Source of the DNA: Chara braunii
Taxonomy: Eukaryota > Streptophyta > Charophyceae > Charales > Characeae
Length of the DNA: 49,639 nucleotides
Assembly: GCA_003427395.1 (NCBI GenBank)
Contig: BFEA01000644.1
Location: forward strand, 368,760 to 418,398
Reading direction: 5' to 3'
Made by a program: the position numbers and the translations under genes. Shown in pieces: positions 30,379-40,508 of this stretch (its first letter is position 1; every line of letters begins with the position of its first letter). A model generated the notes under the pieces. The model was not told the origin of the DNA, ran no database searches, and saw nothing but the letters and a program-made list of their open reading frames with translations.

Positions 30379-31660
30379 TTGACCGGGTCAACCCAAGGCT
30401 AAGCTCCTCTAAGTTAATGTGGGCTCAGTGCTATGTTTATTTATGTTTGCTGGGCTGACTGTATGATTTTTTAGGACTGGGCCTATCCCAAGTTGGACGG
30501 TCCGATCGCTGTTTCTTTCGGGGGTTTCTGAACAGCAGGACGGGCGCCCCAAGTTGGGAAGGCTCAGAATCCTGATGTTTCTGTTTGGGTTGCTGAAAAC
30601 AGGACTGAGGATATTCTAAGTTGTGTAGACCCCGTTCTGTGTGTGTTTTCTTCTGAGGGGGGAAAAGGCATAAGACTAAGCGTACCCCTAAGTTGGGGTG
30701 GCTTAGCCATAAGCCATGAACTAGAAGTCAACCAAAAGTATAGAAGTTAATAGAACTTTGATATATATTATAGGAATCTATATCAGACCGGGCACCCTAA
30801 GTTGGGAAAGCCAGTCAGTAAGTCAGGTAGAACAAAAAAGAGGGGCAAAGCAAGTGAAGAATATAATGAAGGTAACCCGGGCAGGCGGAGCGTACCCTTA
30901 AGTTAGGGCGGTTCTGTCCTATGCTCGTGATAATATAAAGGAGCAGAGAGTTAGTATAAATCTTCTTTTATTTTCCCTTTTAAACACAAGGCAGAGTTGG
31001 ATGTCTCCCTAGGTTGGGTAGGTCTGATCATCTGCCTAACAAGAGAGAAAAATATAAAGTTTGTGCCAGTATATCAATGGTTGTTCTCTTATATTGTCGT
31101 TGCGGAGACTAAGCGTACCCTTAAGTTAGGGCGGCTTAGCCATATGTCATTTGTGATTGTTCAGGCAGATCAGGCGTACCCTTAAGTTAGGGCGGCCTGA
31201 TCATATTGTCTTATGTAGCTAAAACTGTTTAGGCTAGCTAGGCGTACCCTTAAGTTGGGGCGGCCTAGCGATATGCTTTTGTCGTTGATGTTATGTAGGT
31301 TGGACGTACCCTTAAGTTAGGGCGGTCCGGCCTTTTGTTGTTCGTACTTGTTTTAGGAAGGTTAGGCACACCCCTAAGTTGGGGCAGCCTAATCCTATGC
31401 CCTACGTAACTTTGTCTAGAGTGGACTAGGCATACCCTTAAGTTAGGGCAGTCTAGTTTTATGCTTCATGTCGTCAGTTAAGCAGAAGCCAGACGTACCC
31501 TTAAGTTAGGGAGGTCTGTTCATATGTTTTATGACTAGAGTCGATGTGGTGTTGGACATACCCTTAAGTTAGGGCAGTCCAGTTGTGCGCACTTTACTTA
31601 TTTACTTAGGCAGGTTGGACATACCCTTAAGTTAGGGCATTGTCTGATCGTATGCCATAA
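30379..31660 (+). repeat. Tandem hairpin array of D2 (core GTACCCTTAAGTTAGGGCG)
   Basis: TTGACC-G-GGTCAA (30379-30391) again precedes the array. About 17 units follow; the last nine are 61-69 bases apart. Each has an inner stem CCCT-TAAGTT-AGGG and an outer stem that changes by unit: 31109-31114/31134-31139 (CTAAGC/GCTTAG), 31168-31175/31195-31202 (GATCAGGC/GCCTGATC), 31237-31243/31263-31269 (GCTAGGC/GCCTAGC), 31298-31305/31325-31332 (GGTTGGAC/GTCCGGCC), 31360-31367/31387-31394 (GGTTAGGC/GCCTAATC), 31424-31431/31451-31458 (GACTAGGC/GTCTAGTT), 31551-31557/31577-31583 (GTTGGAC/GTCCAGT), 31613-31620/31642-31649 (GGTTGGAC/GTCTGATC). Mismatches are mostly G-U. Early units (30397-30620) are degenerate. 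The array sits at the same place as in D1. Confidence 0.87.
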
Positions 31661-32041
31661 GTAAGGGGGACTTAAAAGGGAAAAGAACTGAGAGATCTAA
31701 CGAACTACTTGGGTCAAACTGATGTGGGATTGTGAGAGATGTTTGTTTATGCATGCTTGTGGGCTCTCACTCTGGGACGTCTTTTCGATAGGTTAGCTGC
31801 TTAGATGCTCGCCAAGTGCTGGAGCCATAGGTAGATGAGATGAATGATGGAAGGGAGAGCTTGGGATAAAGATAAGACTGACCTTACTTGAAGATAGAAT
31901 TGATGATAGCTCACGATACCATCTTCTGGAAAGGATCATGTAAACTATCTCCAGTTCTAACTATCAGGCAAGTGTCAGAAGTTAGTCCCAAGTATAGCTT
32001 TGCTTTGTCTTTCTGTTTTCAGCTGTGTATAAATCTTGACA

Positions 32042-32175
32042 GCCTCCTGCTCCTACGGGAAGCGCTACCGAAATTTCTACAAATCTGAAAGAGTTAGTCA
32101 TTTTTGGGCTCGTAGAAATTCTGAGAAGGCGCTTTTCCTACGGGAAGCGCTGCCGAAATTTCGTAGAATTAGAGG
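32042..32175 (+). repeat. GGGAAGCGCT repeats of D2 (two units)
   Basis: The core CTACGGGAAGCGCTRCCGAAATTTC occurs at about 32052 and 32138. In the second, GCGCTTTTCC-TAC-GGGAAGCGC forms a stem with one bulged T. It is homologous to 20486-20800 in D1 and collinear in position. Confidence 0.65.
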
Positions 32176-32401
32176 AGTTAGAATATTTTTAGCTAGGAGT
32201 TACTTGGCAGATCTACCCTGAATAGAGGAGAGGCTCAGTGACTTGGTACTAGTAACGGGAGCTGACAATGAGATTAGTGGAGGGGCTAGGTTACGACTTG
32301 GGGAGTATTCTCCTTTTGGCATGAACATAGTAGTGGTTCTTTTTGGCCTGTACTGTGATGCAGGTTTCCGTATTTCGCTTGAAGGCTTGATCTGATTAGC
32401 C

Positions 32402-32460
32402 TGATCCTTCAAAAGGATCACTCTTCTGTTATCACTGATAACAGGTCGGTTACCGATTCG
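32402..32460 (+). other. Hairpin pair of D2 matching 21050-21120
   Basis: TGATCCTT-CAA-AAGGATCA (32402-32420) is followed by TATCACTGATAACA and GGTCGGT/ACCGATT. Base changes relative to D1 mostly keep pairing. Downstream to 33380 I see no gene; the 163-codon frame at 32755-33246 shows no family features. Confidence 0.5.
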
Positions 32461-33384
32461 TCGGTTTACGACTCAACTTTCTTTTTCCTTCTGCTTCTCA
32501 ACCTAAGGCCTTGGCCCTTGATGGGTTTTATGTTTTCTTGGGTTTTCACCCAGATTCTTTATAAATGGCCATTTCTTAAAAACTGAGTATTTTTGTTGAG
32601 GAATGGTGGGGAAAAGGTTGGGCTTGTGTGCGTAAGGCAGGGTGTGAGCTGCAGAAGGTTGAAAAGTTGACCCTTTTAGTGTGTGTGATGTTGTTTGAAT
32701 ATTGTGCGTATGATTTCAGGTATGTAGGGGAGAATCTTGATTGAGTCTTGTTGAATGATTACGTTTTGGATCCAGATGGGCAACCCACACAACTTCGTGA
32801 GAGTGAACTACCATGCAACTCTTTGTTTTGATTGTCATTGTTTTTTTTCTCGCCCTGATATTGTGACAAGTAAAGCAAGCGTATGTTCGGGTAACCCTCA
32901 CGGGGCTATGCGACCATATGTCTACGTCATCCTTTTCCTCGATGGTCTAATTGGTTGGATGCTAGTCTTGAGCCTGGAATTCGAGGTCCTTGTCCAAGAC
33001 ATCCCAGGCCCTAGGCTCAGCGCCGAAGGGATCACCCTTCGCGTGGAGGCTGATTTACTTGCCCGCCCGACGCTGTACCTGGGAGGCAGAAGCGCCGCGA
33101 GGCTGAGGAGCTGTCCCCCAGCTAATCAGTCTGGTGGGGTGTCCATGTTTTCTTTTGCCAAAACGTTCTTTTTCTTTTTCCTTGTTGTAATTTATTTTGG
33201 TGGAACGATAAAGTTCCGGGCGGAAGGTTTAGCGTGTCGTAGGTGATGCGCCAGACAACTCACCACCGCTCCGAATTCCTTCTTGCCGTAGGGACCATCT
33301 TACCCCGCACCCTTTGGGGCACCTCAGGGTGCAGAAGACGGTAAGGCCCTCAGGGCGGCTTTGCACTCGCTAAAGGTTTACCCC

Positions 33385-34290
33385 CCTTAGCGCGCGCTTC
33401 AGCCGACGCCCGAGCGACGAGAGTGGCCCCATGGCTCGAATAAGGCCACTTGATTATGGTTACCACATAACGCACCCTCACCACGACTGCTTACGTAGGA
33501 CTGCATTACTGGTTGGTATGTGTAAGTTCTGCGTCCGCGTGGTTTTATACTAAACTCGCGCGCAACACTTACCGAATTCCGCATTGGAAAGTTATGGGTC
33601 AAGCGGAAAGGACAAGCGCATGTGGCGATAAGTAGACCCGAGTTTCGGTAAAGCGAAGCGACGCGCGGACGGAGTAATAGCCCCAGTTGGCCTATGGGGA
33701 CCCGCATACGCGCTTCCAATGTTTCAAACGTCGGTTTGCTCATGGGTCCAATCTGGGCATTATCCGCACTCACCTTTTATACGGACCTGCCCCTTCCATT
33801 TGGTAGGCCTATCAGGCTATTCAAACTGGACTATGGGCTAGGCAGAGAGGAAAAGGGGGCTAGCCTCTTTCTCTATCTGCGTTTGTTTCCCTTTTTCGAG
33901 TTTTCATGGTTGGACGTTGTAGTCCGTGGCAGCCGTCAAAGTCAAACCCCTTGATCTCTGGCCGCCACGACAGCTTGGAGCTGTCTACTCAACCCCTTTG
34001 CACAGGGTGCAAAAGAGGGTGTGGTCTTCAACCGCGCATGGCGGTTGTCTAGCGTCGAGAGATTAACCCCTCAAGGCGCTTGTCAGCCGACACTTGAGTG
34101 TCGAACGTGACCCTCGAGATTATCGAGGGTCGCGCGATTACGAGTACTACATAGCACTCCATCAATGCAAATGCTCGCACATGCCCGCATGGCTGGTCGA
34201 TATGCGGAGGCCATGCGCTCGCGCGACTCTTATACGAAAGTCCAGTGCGCGATACCTATCTGATTCTCGCTGCAAAAAAAAAATTATGGG
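33385..34290 (+). repeat. Two terminal modules of D2
   Basis: The first version is at about 33385-33600 (CAGCCGACGCCCGAGCGACG, GGTTTTATACTAAACTCGCGCGC). The second is at about 34080-34290 (CGACACT-TG-AGTGTCG at 34088-34103, GACCCTCG-AGATTAT-CGAGGGTC at 34109-34131, TACTACATAGCAC). D1 has one. The short stem keeps pairing with different bases in each. 33900-34060 matches D1 21540-21740 (GTTGGACGTTGTAGTCCGTGGCAGCC-like text). Confidence 0.6.
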
Positions 34291-34803
34291 TCGGGTACTG
34301 AAGGGACTAGGAGTGTTGTTGTGTCGTTGTGTTGTTATGTTATTTGTTTTGTGTCCTTTTCATGTGTGCGAGTGTTGTGGTGTAACGCGTGGTGTGTGTG
34401 ATGCGTCCTAGTCGACCGACGTCGAGTCTCGTTTGGGACCTCATCCCCCCAGTGCGTCGATTCGCATGCGGGTTCGATTTTTGGGCGTTTGACCGCGCGT
34501 ACCCCCTATGCTACAGCGAACGAGAAATGCCCTCGACTGGGCCACCTCTGCAATTGCATACGAAAAGCATTCGCATGTGGTTCAGTAGCTCGGCGGGGAT
34601 ACGCCCACCCAAGGGATGGTGACAGCTCCCGCAGGTGGAGGTAAGCGGTGCCTCGCGTGACCCTGTCCTGTCGTAGGGGCTCGCGAGAGGTACGGCTGAC
34701 GCACTCGGCCGGAGCGGCAAACGCTCTCCGCGACAAGTCCTGCAAAATCCTGCGTGACGTGGCCGGGAGGGTCCCCGTGCGGGATCGATGCGCTCGACAA
34801 CGG

Positions 34804-35245
34804 GATCTCCCGCATGCTCATGCCACAGTACTTTGGACCATGGGAGGTCCTAGATGTTATAGGAGACGAATCGGATGAACCATCATATGTTATTCGCATC
34901 TCTGGTCACTTACGAACTTACCCTGTTTTTCATGCCTCCAAACTTGCACCTTTTGGAGAAACAGATCAGTTTCCCTCTCGTCGCTCAATCCTGCCCCCAA
35001 CCATGGACGGAGAGCTCGACATCGACGACATTGTGGACGACAGAGAGATACGAGTGTCAAGACCCACAGGCAGGGGACGTCCCCTGAAGCCGAAACTCCA
35101 GTATCATGTTCGGTTCAGACATCACACTGATCCGAAGGAAGACCGGTGGTTTACCAGGGACGAACTTATGCAGACCGCTCCTCAGGCAGTCGCTCAGTAT
35201 GAGAAGTCTCTGCAGAAGGGAAAGCGCCAGATTATTGAAGACTAA
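34804..35245 (+). pseudogene. Integrase C-terminus with chromodomain, element B
   Basis: B coding resumes immediately after the ACGG duplication and reads ISRMLMPQYFGPWEVLDVIGDE, YPVFHASKLAPF, then DIDDIVDDREI ... YHVRFRHHTDPKEDRWFTRDELMQTAP, a chromodomain-like fold, ending TAA 35243-35245. This is intact over about 145 codons and is the best chromodomain copy in the window. Chromodomains on integrase direct insertion toward marked chromatin. Confidence 0.85.
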
Positions 35246-35270
35246 ACTTCTCACACGACTATCGAAGTAT

Positions 35271-35281
35271 GTAGGAGGGAA
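35271..35281 (+). other. Polypurine tract of element B
   Basis: GTAGGAGGGAA abuts TG at 35282, the 3' LTR start. It occupies the same position as AAAGGGGATGGAA in A. Confidence 0.7.
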
Positions 35282-35499
35282 TGTGAGGGTTAAGGCCCCG
35301 ATGAGCCCCTTCGACCTTGTTTGCAGTGTTGTCGGCCGCCCTAAGTGAAGGCAGGCTCGACTCAGGCCAAGGGGCCCCTTTTCGGCCACCACACAATTGG
35401 GGAAATTCAGACAGTTGTGCGGCGTCAATTGGTTACAAGTGCCCAGGCCCAGGCAACCATTTTGCAAATGTACCTGAAGTACACCCTGGGCCAGACGCG
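35282..35499 (+). mobile_element. 3' LTR of element B, left part
   Basis: It matches 12149 to about 12368 of the 5' LTR, including GCCGCCCTAAGTGAAGG. It breaks off at CCAGACGCG, where element C inserted. It continues at 44697 (CATACGGACCG) exactly as in the 5' LTR (CCAGACGCGCATACGG). Confidence 0.9.
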
Positions 35500-36698
35500 T
35501 GTTATGAACATTTTCTCAACGCTCACTCACTAGAACTCCCGTACACGCCCATACATGCACAAAAGGAAGGGGAGAGGTATTGGAGTGTCACACCGCCCAA
35601 CACAAGGAACACAGCGGAAGACTCAGAGGAGCGAAGTGACAGAATACACAACACAGTGAATTCTCTCCACCCAAATCCCAGCAATCATTCATAGAAGACA
35701 ACCGAGAGTGCACAACCAGAAGTCGATGAAGAGATGACAACTCAAACACATTATGACCACTATTTATTAAACCCAGAGCATCGTTTTCACTGAATAACCT
35801 CAGAATCATGTTGCACTACCCTCAGAGGGGTAGCGCCTCAACCCCACACACTCTGAACAGCTAAAATAGCACCAGAACCCCAGGTAACACCCAACGCCAC
35901 CCTGACATCCAACTCAGTGGCCTGCGCCAGTATGAAACAGGCTCCCAGAGCCAATCACCACTCAGATGATGAAGAAGAAGCTCAACGCCAACAGTCTCTG
36001 ATGAAGATGAAGTCCAGACGATGATAATCTCTGAGAAGATGCAACTAGGGCTGCATCGCCACTGGGACCCTACTCCTGAGGAGGGTCGGCAGTGCACTAC
36101 GTGCTCCAACGCATCAGACCTCTGATAGCCCAGACCGCTGTGACTCTCAGAGAGGCAGAGCGGACAGCGTTGACCCCAGTCTGGTCAGCGCTCCGAAGGT
36201 CTAGCTATGTCCGCCGTCTCCCACACAGGAATCAGCAACCATGAGCTGATACCTTGTGCGCAGCAACTTCCACCACGAAGTGTCAACTTCCAAAAAAAGC
36301 CCCGGACCGATGTTCCCATCCTATCTATACTCTACCCTAGCCTAGACTCAACCTAGACTGGAGTGCCTGAGCGACCGGTACCTTTTCTGTTTCGACCCCT
36401 AGGGCCTCTCCCTACCCGGCTATAGGCTATAGGACCGTCTATCAGCGTAGGCTCATTGAGCCTGTCTGTCCTAGGGGTAGCCCGGGTCTGCTATTCGCAA
36501 TTAGGGTAGCTGTAGGAAATTTGAGTTAGTACGGGGCCCATATTTCCTATATTTACAAATATGTCCCTCACGAATTTTCCTTACGGGTAGGTCTCTCGGT
36601 TAGCCCTCAACCAAACAAAATTACGAATCTATCCCTGCCTATGGTACAACCTCGTCAGAGATAGGCTACAGGCAAACTGGAACCAGCAAGTCATTGCA
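35500..36698 (-). mobile_element. 3' LTR of element C
   Basis: On the + strand it runs TGTTATGAACA...CATTGCA. It matches 43480-44692, which has about 16 extra bases near TGATTGTCCATTG. A purine-rich stretch (GGGGGAGGGTAGGTC on the minus strand, near 36699-36713) abuts it and is the likely polypurine tract. Confidence 0.9.
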
Positions 36699-36731
36699 GA
36701 CCTACCCTCCCCCGGAGCGAGGACCTCCGAG

Positions 36732-37469
36732 CTAGGGGCGTTGGCGTGTAGAGCGTCGAAGGGATTCCCCCCTTTGCTCAGCCTCGTATTTGAGGATAAC
36801 AGACTTTGCTGTTTTCAGAAGCTCCTTGCGAGTAAACCAACGGTCCTTAGTATGGGGCTGGTATAGAAACTTCACAAGGTACTCCTTATCCGGGCCTGTC
36901 CCATACTCATCCTCGACTGACTCCACCGCATATCCCTTCCTAGGGATCAGAGGACCAAACTGAGGGGGCCTGTCTAGAAATGCATCAGCTGGGGTAAACG
37001 GTAACAACTTAGATGCATGCAAGACAGGGTAGGTTTGTAGATGCAGGGGGATGTCCACATGATAGGATGGCCCGAAAGGGTCAGCTCCCACTGTATCTAA
37101 AACCTGCCATGGACCCATATAACGCGGCTACAGCTTGGGTGAAATGTCCTCCTCCCGCGATAACTCAGAACTGAGTACCCAGACCCAGTCACCAATGCGA
37201 ATGGGGGATGGGCGACGATGCTTGTTAGCCTGCTGAATCATAGCCTTCTGGGCTTTAAGCAGGTTAACTTTGGCTCGTTCGATATCCCTCTCGTACTGCC
37301 TGGTGAATGCTGCAGTCCCTGGCGTCAGTCTGGGTGTAGCCTTGTCGATGATGTCATCGAGAGGCTGCAGTGGTTCACGACCCGGTGCAACCGATATGGG
37401 GTGAACCCTGTGGAAGAGTGTACCGAAGTATTGCACACTAGCTGTGCCCGCCCTAGATGGAGATCCCAA
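36732..37469 (-). pseudogene. Integrase C-terminus and chromodomain, element C
   Basis: Minus strand. 37469-37128 carries KHRRPSPIRIGDWVWVLSSEL and ends at TAG (37128-37130). The same frame continues 37118-36732 with MGPWQVLDTVG, YPVLHASKLLPF and a chromodomain-like tail, YLVKFLYQPHTKDRWFTRKELLKTA. The spacing and words match A and B. The TAG lies between SELSREEDISPKL and PRYMGPWQV. Confidence 0.87.
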
Positions 37470-37837
37470 TCCTGCTGATCAGGGTTGATCACAGGACGCA
37501 GCAACTGGAAAAGGATCTGGTTCATCACTTCAGCCTGCCCATTGGCTTCAGGATGACGACCAGATGTCATATCTGGTCTGGAATGAAGGTAGTCCTTACA
37601 ATAGGACTGCCACTCATTACTTCAGAACCGCGGATCTCTATCACTGACAATAGAGGTGGGTGGCCCATGGTGTGTGACCCACCTGTCAGCAAAGGCCGCC
37701 TGTACGGCCGGGACTCTGGCTTCCTCTGACAGCGGGATGAACTCTGCATATTTAGAAAACCGGTCCATACATACCATTACCTGACGTATACCCCGAGGAG
37801 TGGTCCTCCCTAGATCAGTGAAATCAATCCACACTGA
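37325..37837 (-). pseudogene. Integrase catalytic core, element C
   Basis: Minus strand. First Asp in VWIDFTDL, second in VSDRDPRF (37622-37834), Glu in HPEANGQAEVMN (37325-37570), so the DDE triad is complete. A TAG precedes VWIDF (37836-37838) and a TGA follows DPRF. The frame shifts at about 37460 into the C-terminal frame. The upstream HHCC domain (37838-38050) has Asn in place of its first His (CNDARGHFG). Confidence 0.87.
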
Positions 37838-38760
37838 CTATGCAGGTGCATCAGGAATGGGGAGTGGCTGTGGTAGGCAAAGGGGAGGTCGGCGAATGGC
37901 CTTATTCCTTTGGCACAACTTACAAGTTTCAACATAGCACAGCAGGTCACTCCTCATCTCTGGCCAAAAGAACCGCTGCGACAGGGCTGCTAACGATTTT
38001 AAGGCCCCAAAGTGGCCGCGAGCATCATTACACTTAGACATCATGAATGTTCTTAGCTGGCGGTCCTGAGGGATGCACAAATGCTCCTCTCCTCTGCTGC
38101 AGGTATACAGCAGATCTGAAACCAGAGTGTATCCTGGTTCAGATGCAGGATCAGTCTGCAGATTCCTAACAATAGGGCCGAAAATCGGGTCCTGTGGCAG
38201 TAACTGGGCAATGGTCTGACGGATGCTCTCCCCAAAGGTGTGAGTAGAGGAGATCAGATAGAGAGCGTCGGGCCTACGAGAAAGGGCATATGCTACACGA
38301 TTGTTGCAGCCCTTCTTGTGTTTCAGTTCAAAGTCAAAGAAATCAATGAACTGAATATAGCGAGCAAGCTTGTCGTTCAGTTCCCCTTGGGTCTTCATCC
38401 ACTGTAAGGTGGAGTGATCTGAGTAGATCTTGAAATGCCTGCCCATGAGGAAATGTTTCCAATGCTTGAGCGCTGACACTAGAGCATATAGCTCTTTCTC
38501 GTATGTAGAGTCCTGCAACTTCTTAACTTTGATCTTCTTACTCATGTACTCCACTGGCTGCAGACCATGCCCACTGTCCTGCTGAAGTACCGCCCAACTT
38601 CTTAACTTTGNNNNNNNNNNNNNNNNNNNNNNNNNNNNNNNNNNNNNNNNTGCTGAAGTACCGCCCAACTTCTTAACTTTGATCTTCTTACTCATGTACT
38701 CCACTGGCTGCAGACCATGCCCACTGTCCTGCTGAAGTACCGCCCCAACCCCATAGTAGT
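37838..38760 (-). pseudogene. RNase H and integrase zinc domain, element C, with local duplication
   Basis: Minus strand. VEYMSKKIKVKKL, STYEKELYALVSALKHWKHFLMGRHF, YSDHSTLQWMKTQ and ALSRRPD are RNase H. The integrase HHCC domain follows (CNDARGHFG ... CKLCQRN). The T-D-A-S start is damaged (LTTN near 38760). A 79-base block around VEYMSKKIKVKKL occurs twice (38518-38595 and 38667-38744), with the gap between. Confidence 0.83.
38611..38650. other. 40-base assembly gap inside a direct duplication
   Basis: N run 38611-38650. Sequence on both sides belongs to the same 79-base repeat, so this may be a misassembled or collapsed tandem copy and not a biological duplication. Confidence 0.95.
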
Positions 38761-39720
38761 TAGTATGAAGGGCAAGGTAGGGTCAGGTAACTTCAGAACA
38801 GGTACACGCATCAAGGTCTCCTTGAGGCGTGTAAAAGCCTGCTGACAGTCTGATGTCCGAAGAAAGTGGGTGTCCTTCTTTGTGAGGTCAGTCAGGGGTG
38901 CAGCAATAGCAGAAAAGTTCTTGACGAACTTCCTGTAATAGGAGGCAAGACCCAAGAATAACCGGACATCACGCACTGTGGTAGGTTGTGCCCAGTCCTG
39001 AATCGCAACAACCTTAGGTGCTTCAGGAACCAACCCTTCCCCATAGATTACATGTCCCGGATAAGTCACAAAAGTCATTCCAAAGGAGGACTTTTCCCTG
39101 TTGATCTTATACTGGGCCTCATGTAGTGCCTGGAGAACTTGAGCCAGATGTTGTGCATGCTCCTCGACAGATCGAATGAATACCAGGATGTCATCCAGGT
39201 ACACAATTACAAATTTGTCCAGGTAAGGCCTGAGTATGCGATGCATCTCTGACTGGAATGTGCCAGGGGCATTGCAGAGACCGAAAGGCATGACCAGATA
39301 CTCATAAGTGTCGTATCTGGTCTTGAAGGTGGTCTTGTGGACATCGCCTTCAGTCATGTCAATCTGGTGGTAGCCAGATTTGAGATCGATCTTGCTGAAA
39401 ATCGTGCAACCCTGCATAATGTCCAACAGATCATCAATCCTAGGAAGGGGCTCTGTCGGCTTCCTAGTGATTTTGTTGAGACCCCAATAGTCTATGCACA
39501 TTCTGAATTCTCCACTTCCCTTTGGAACAAAGAGAACTGGAGCCCCAAATTCAGAAGTGCTAGATCTGATCTAGCCCTTGCTGGTCAAGGTCTCAAGCTG
39601 TCTCCTGAGCTCATCGAGTTCAGCAGGGGACATCCTGTAGATACGACCCATGGGAGGGACCGAATCTGGCAGGAGCTCAATCCTGTGCTGGGTCTGCCTA
39701 TGGACAAGTCCAGTCGGCTC
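38761..39720 (-). pseudogene. Reverse transcriptase, element C
   Basis: Minus strand. GRIYRMSPAELDELRRQLE, a TAG where Trp is expected (SKG-stop-IRS, near 39570), VLFVPKGSGEFRMCIDYWGLNKI, KIDLKSGYHQIDM, MPFGLCNAPGTFQ, then catalytic Y-L-D-D (Asps at 39190-39195), INREKSSFG and FLGLASYYRKFVKNF. The frame is 39720-38761 with the stop noted. It is otherwise complete. Confidence 0.9.
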
Positions 39721-40508
39721 CTACATCAGGCTTGGAAACCGGTCCAAAACCCGCTGAATCGGTGGGGGACAAGGAGCAGCATCCACACTAGTCTGTTTCA
39801 CGTATGCGACAAACAGACGTGTGTGGGCCGTCTGGAGAGAGGACTGGAATAACTCATGTGCTCTCAGACAATAACAACTACTGACTGGATGGTAATCATC
39901 AGCCAAGATACAAGGCTGATAGTCCCCTCTACAGTTAGGAAGCTCAACCCTAGGGATCTGCCAGTCGATCCTAGGGTTAGTGGCCTCAAGCCACTGCATG
40001 GAGAAGACAAGATCAAAAGGCACATTGGGGAAAACATAGAAGTTCAGGCGCTGCCTGACCTTCTCCTGCTTGTCAAAGATCACTAGTAGGTTCTTGACAT
40101 CAGTAGTGATCCTGACTGTGGAAGAGTCCCCTATGCGGACTTCTAATGGCTTCTGCAACTTCACAAATCTCCCATCCAGATGCAGCTTGCTGACAACCTT
40201 GGGAGATATGAAGTTCCGCGTAGCCCCACAGTCTAAGAGGCCTTTGATCCTGGCTCCCAGGATAGAGCGTCGCAGCAAGATGAGGTCTGATTTATGCTTT
40301 TTCTTTTCCTATAAAGAGAGGAAAAGATCAGCAAAAGTCTGACAGTCATCTTCCTGCCACGTCTCATCCAGGTCAGGGTCCATGTAAGTGACGGAAGCTG
40401 ACGCAACAATTCCAACAGAGTCAGTGAGGGTAGATGTAGATTCAGACTCATCAGAATCTGAATCAGCACAATTGGAGGGAGCTACTAACTCCACTTCCCT
40501 GTGTTGGT
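39721..40508 (-). pseudogene. Aspartic protease and upstream linker, element C
   Basis: Minus strand. An acidic Ser/Asp/Thr-rich linker (40494-40312) ends at TAG 40309-40311. The same frame then reads KKHKSDLILLRRS and the retropepsin site L-D-C-G-A-T-R-N-F (D-C-G-A for D-S/T-G-A), followed by MQWLEATNPRIDW. It ends at TAG 39721-39723, just before the RT. Both TAGs sit where a Gln codon would make sense. Confidence 0.82.

Larger units (their letters stand above)
25920..34799. mobile_element. Element D2: large non-coding insertion related to D1
   Basis: It is flanked by ACGG (25916-25919 and 34800-34803). Removal rejoins the integrase GQEHG-ISRML reading seen in A as GQEFG-ISRKL. It starts TGTCGGCCCG with the 12-bp inverted repeat and ends GCGCTCGACA, as D1 does. 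It is 8.9 kb against 6.2 kb: it has an extra tRNA-like/U6-like stretch, a longer hairpin array and a second terminal module. Long frames (for example 32755-33246, 163 codons) show no family signature and no counterpart in D1. Candidate classes are as for D1. Confidence 0.78.

Noticed and set aside
19413-31660. CRISPR-like interpretation of the D arrays
   Set aside because: The variable parts are paired arms of one hairpin and not independent spacers, and the context is a eukaryotic retroelement nest.
32755-33246. 163-codon + strand frame in D2
   Set aside because: It has an ATG and good length but no domain, odd composition (Phe runs from T-rich DNA) and no counterpart in D1 at the same place.
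16245-34799. Conventional LTR pair within D1 or D2
   Set aside because: I looked for a second CCCTTACAAGGG start and a second GCTCGACA end inside each and found none.
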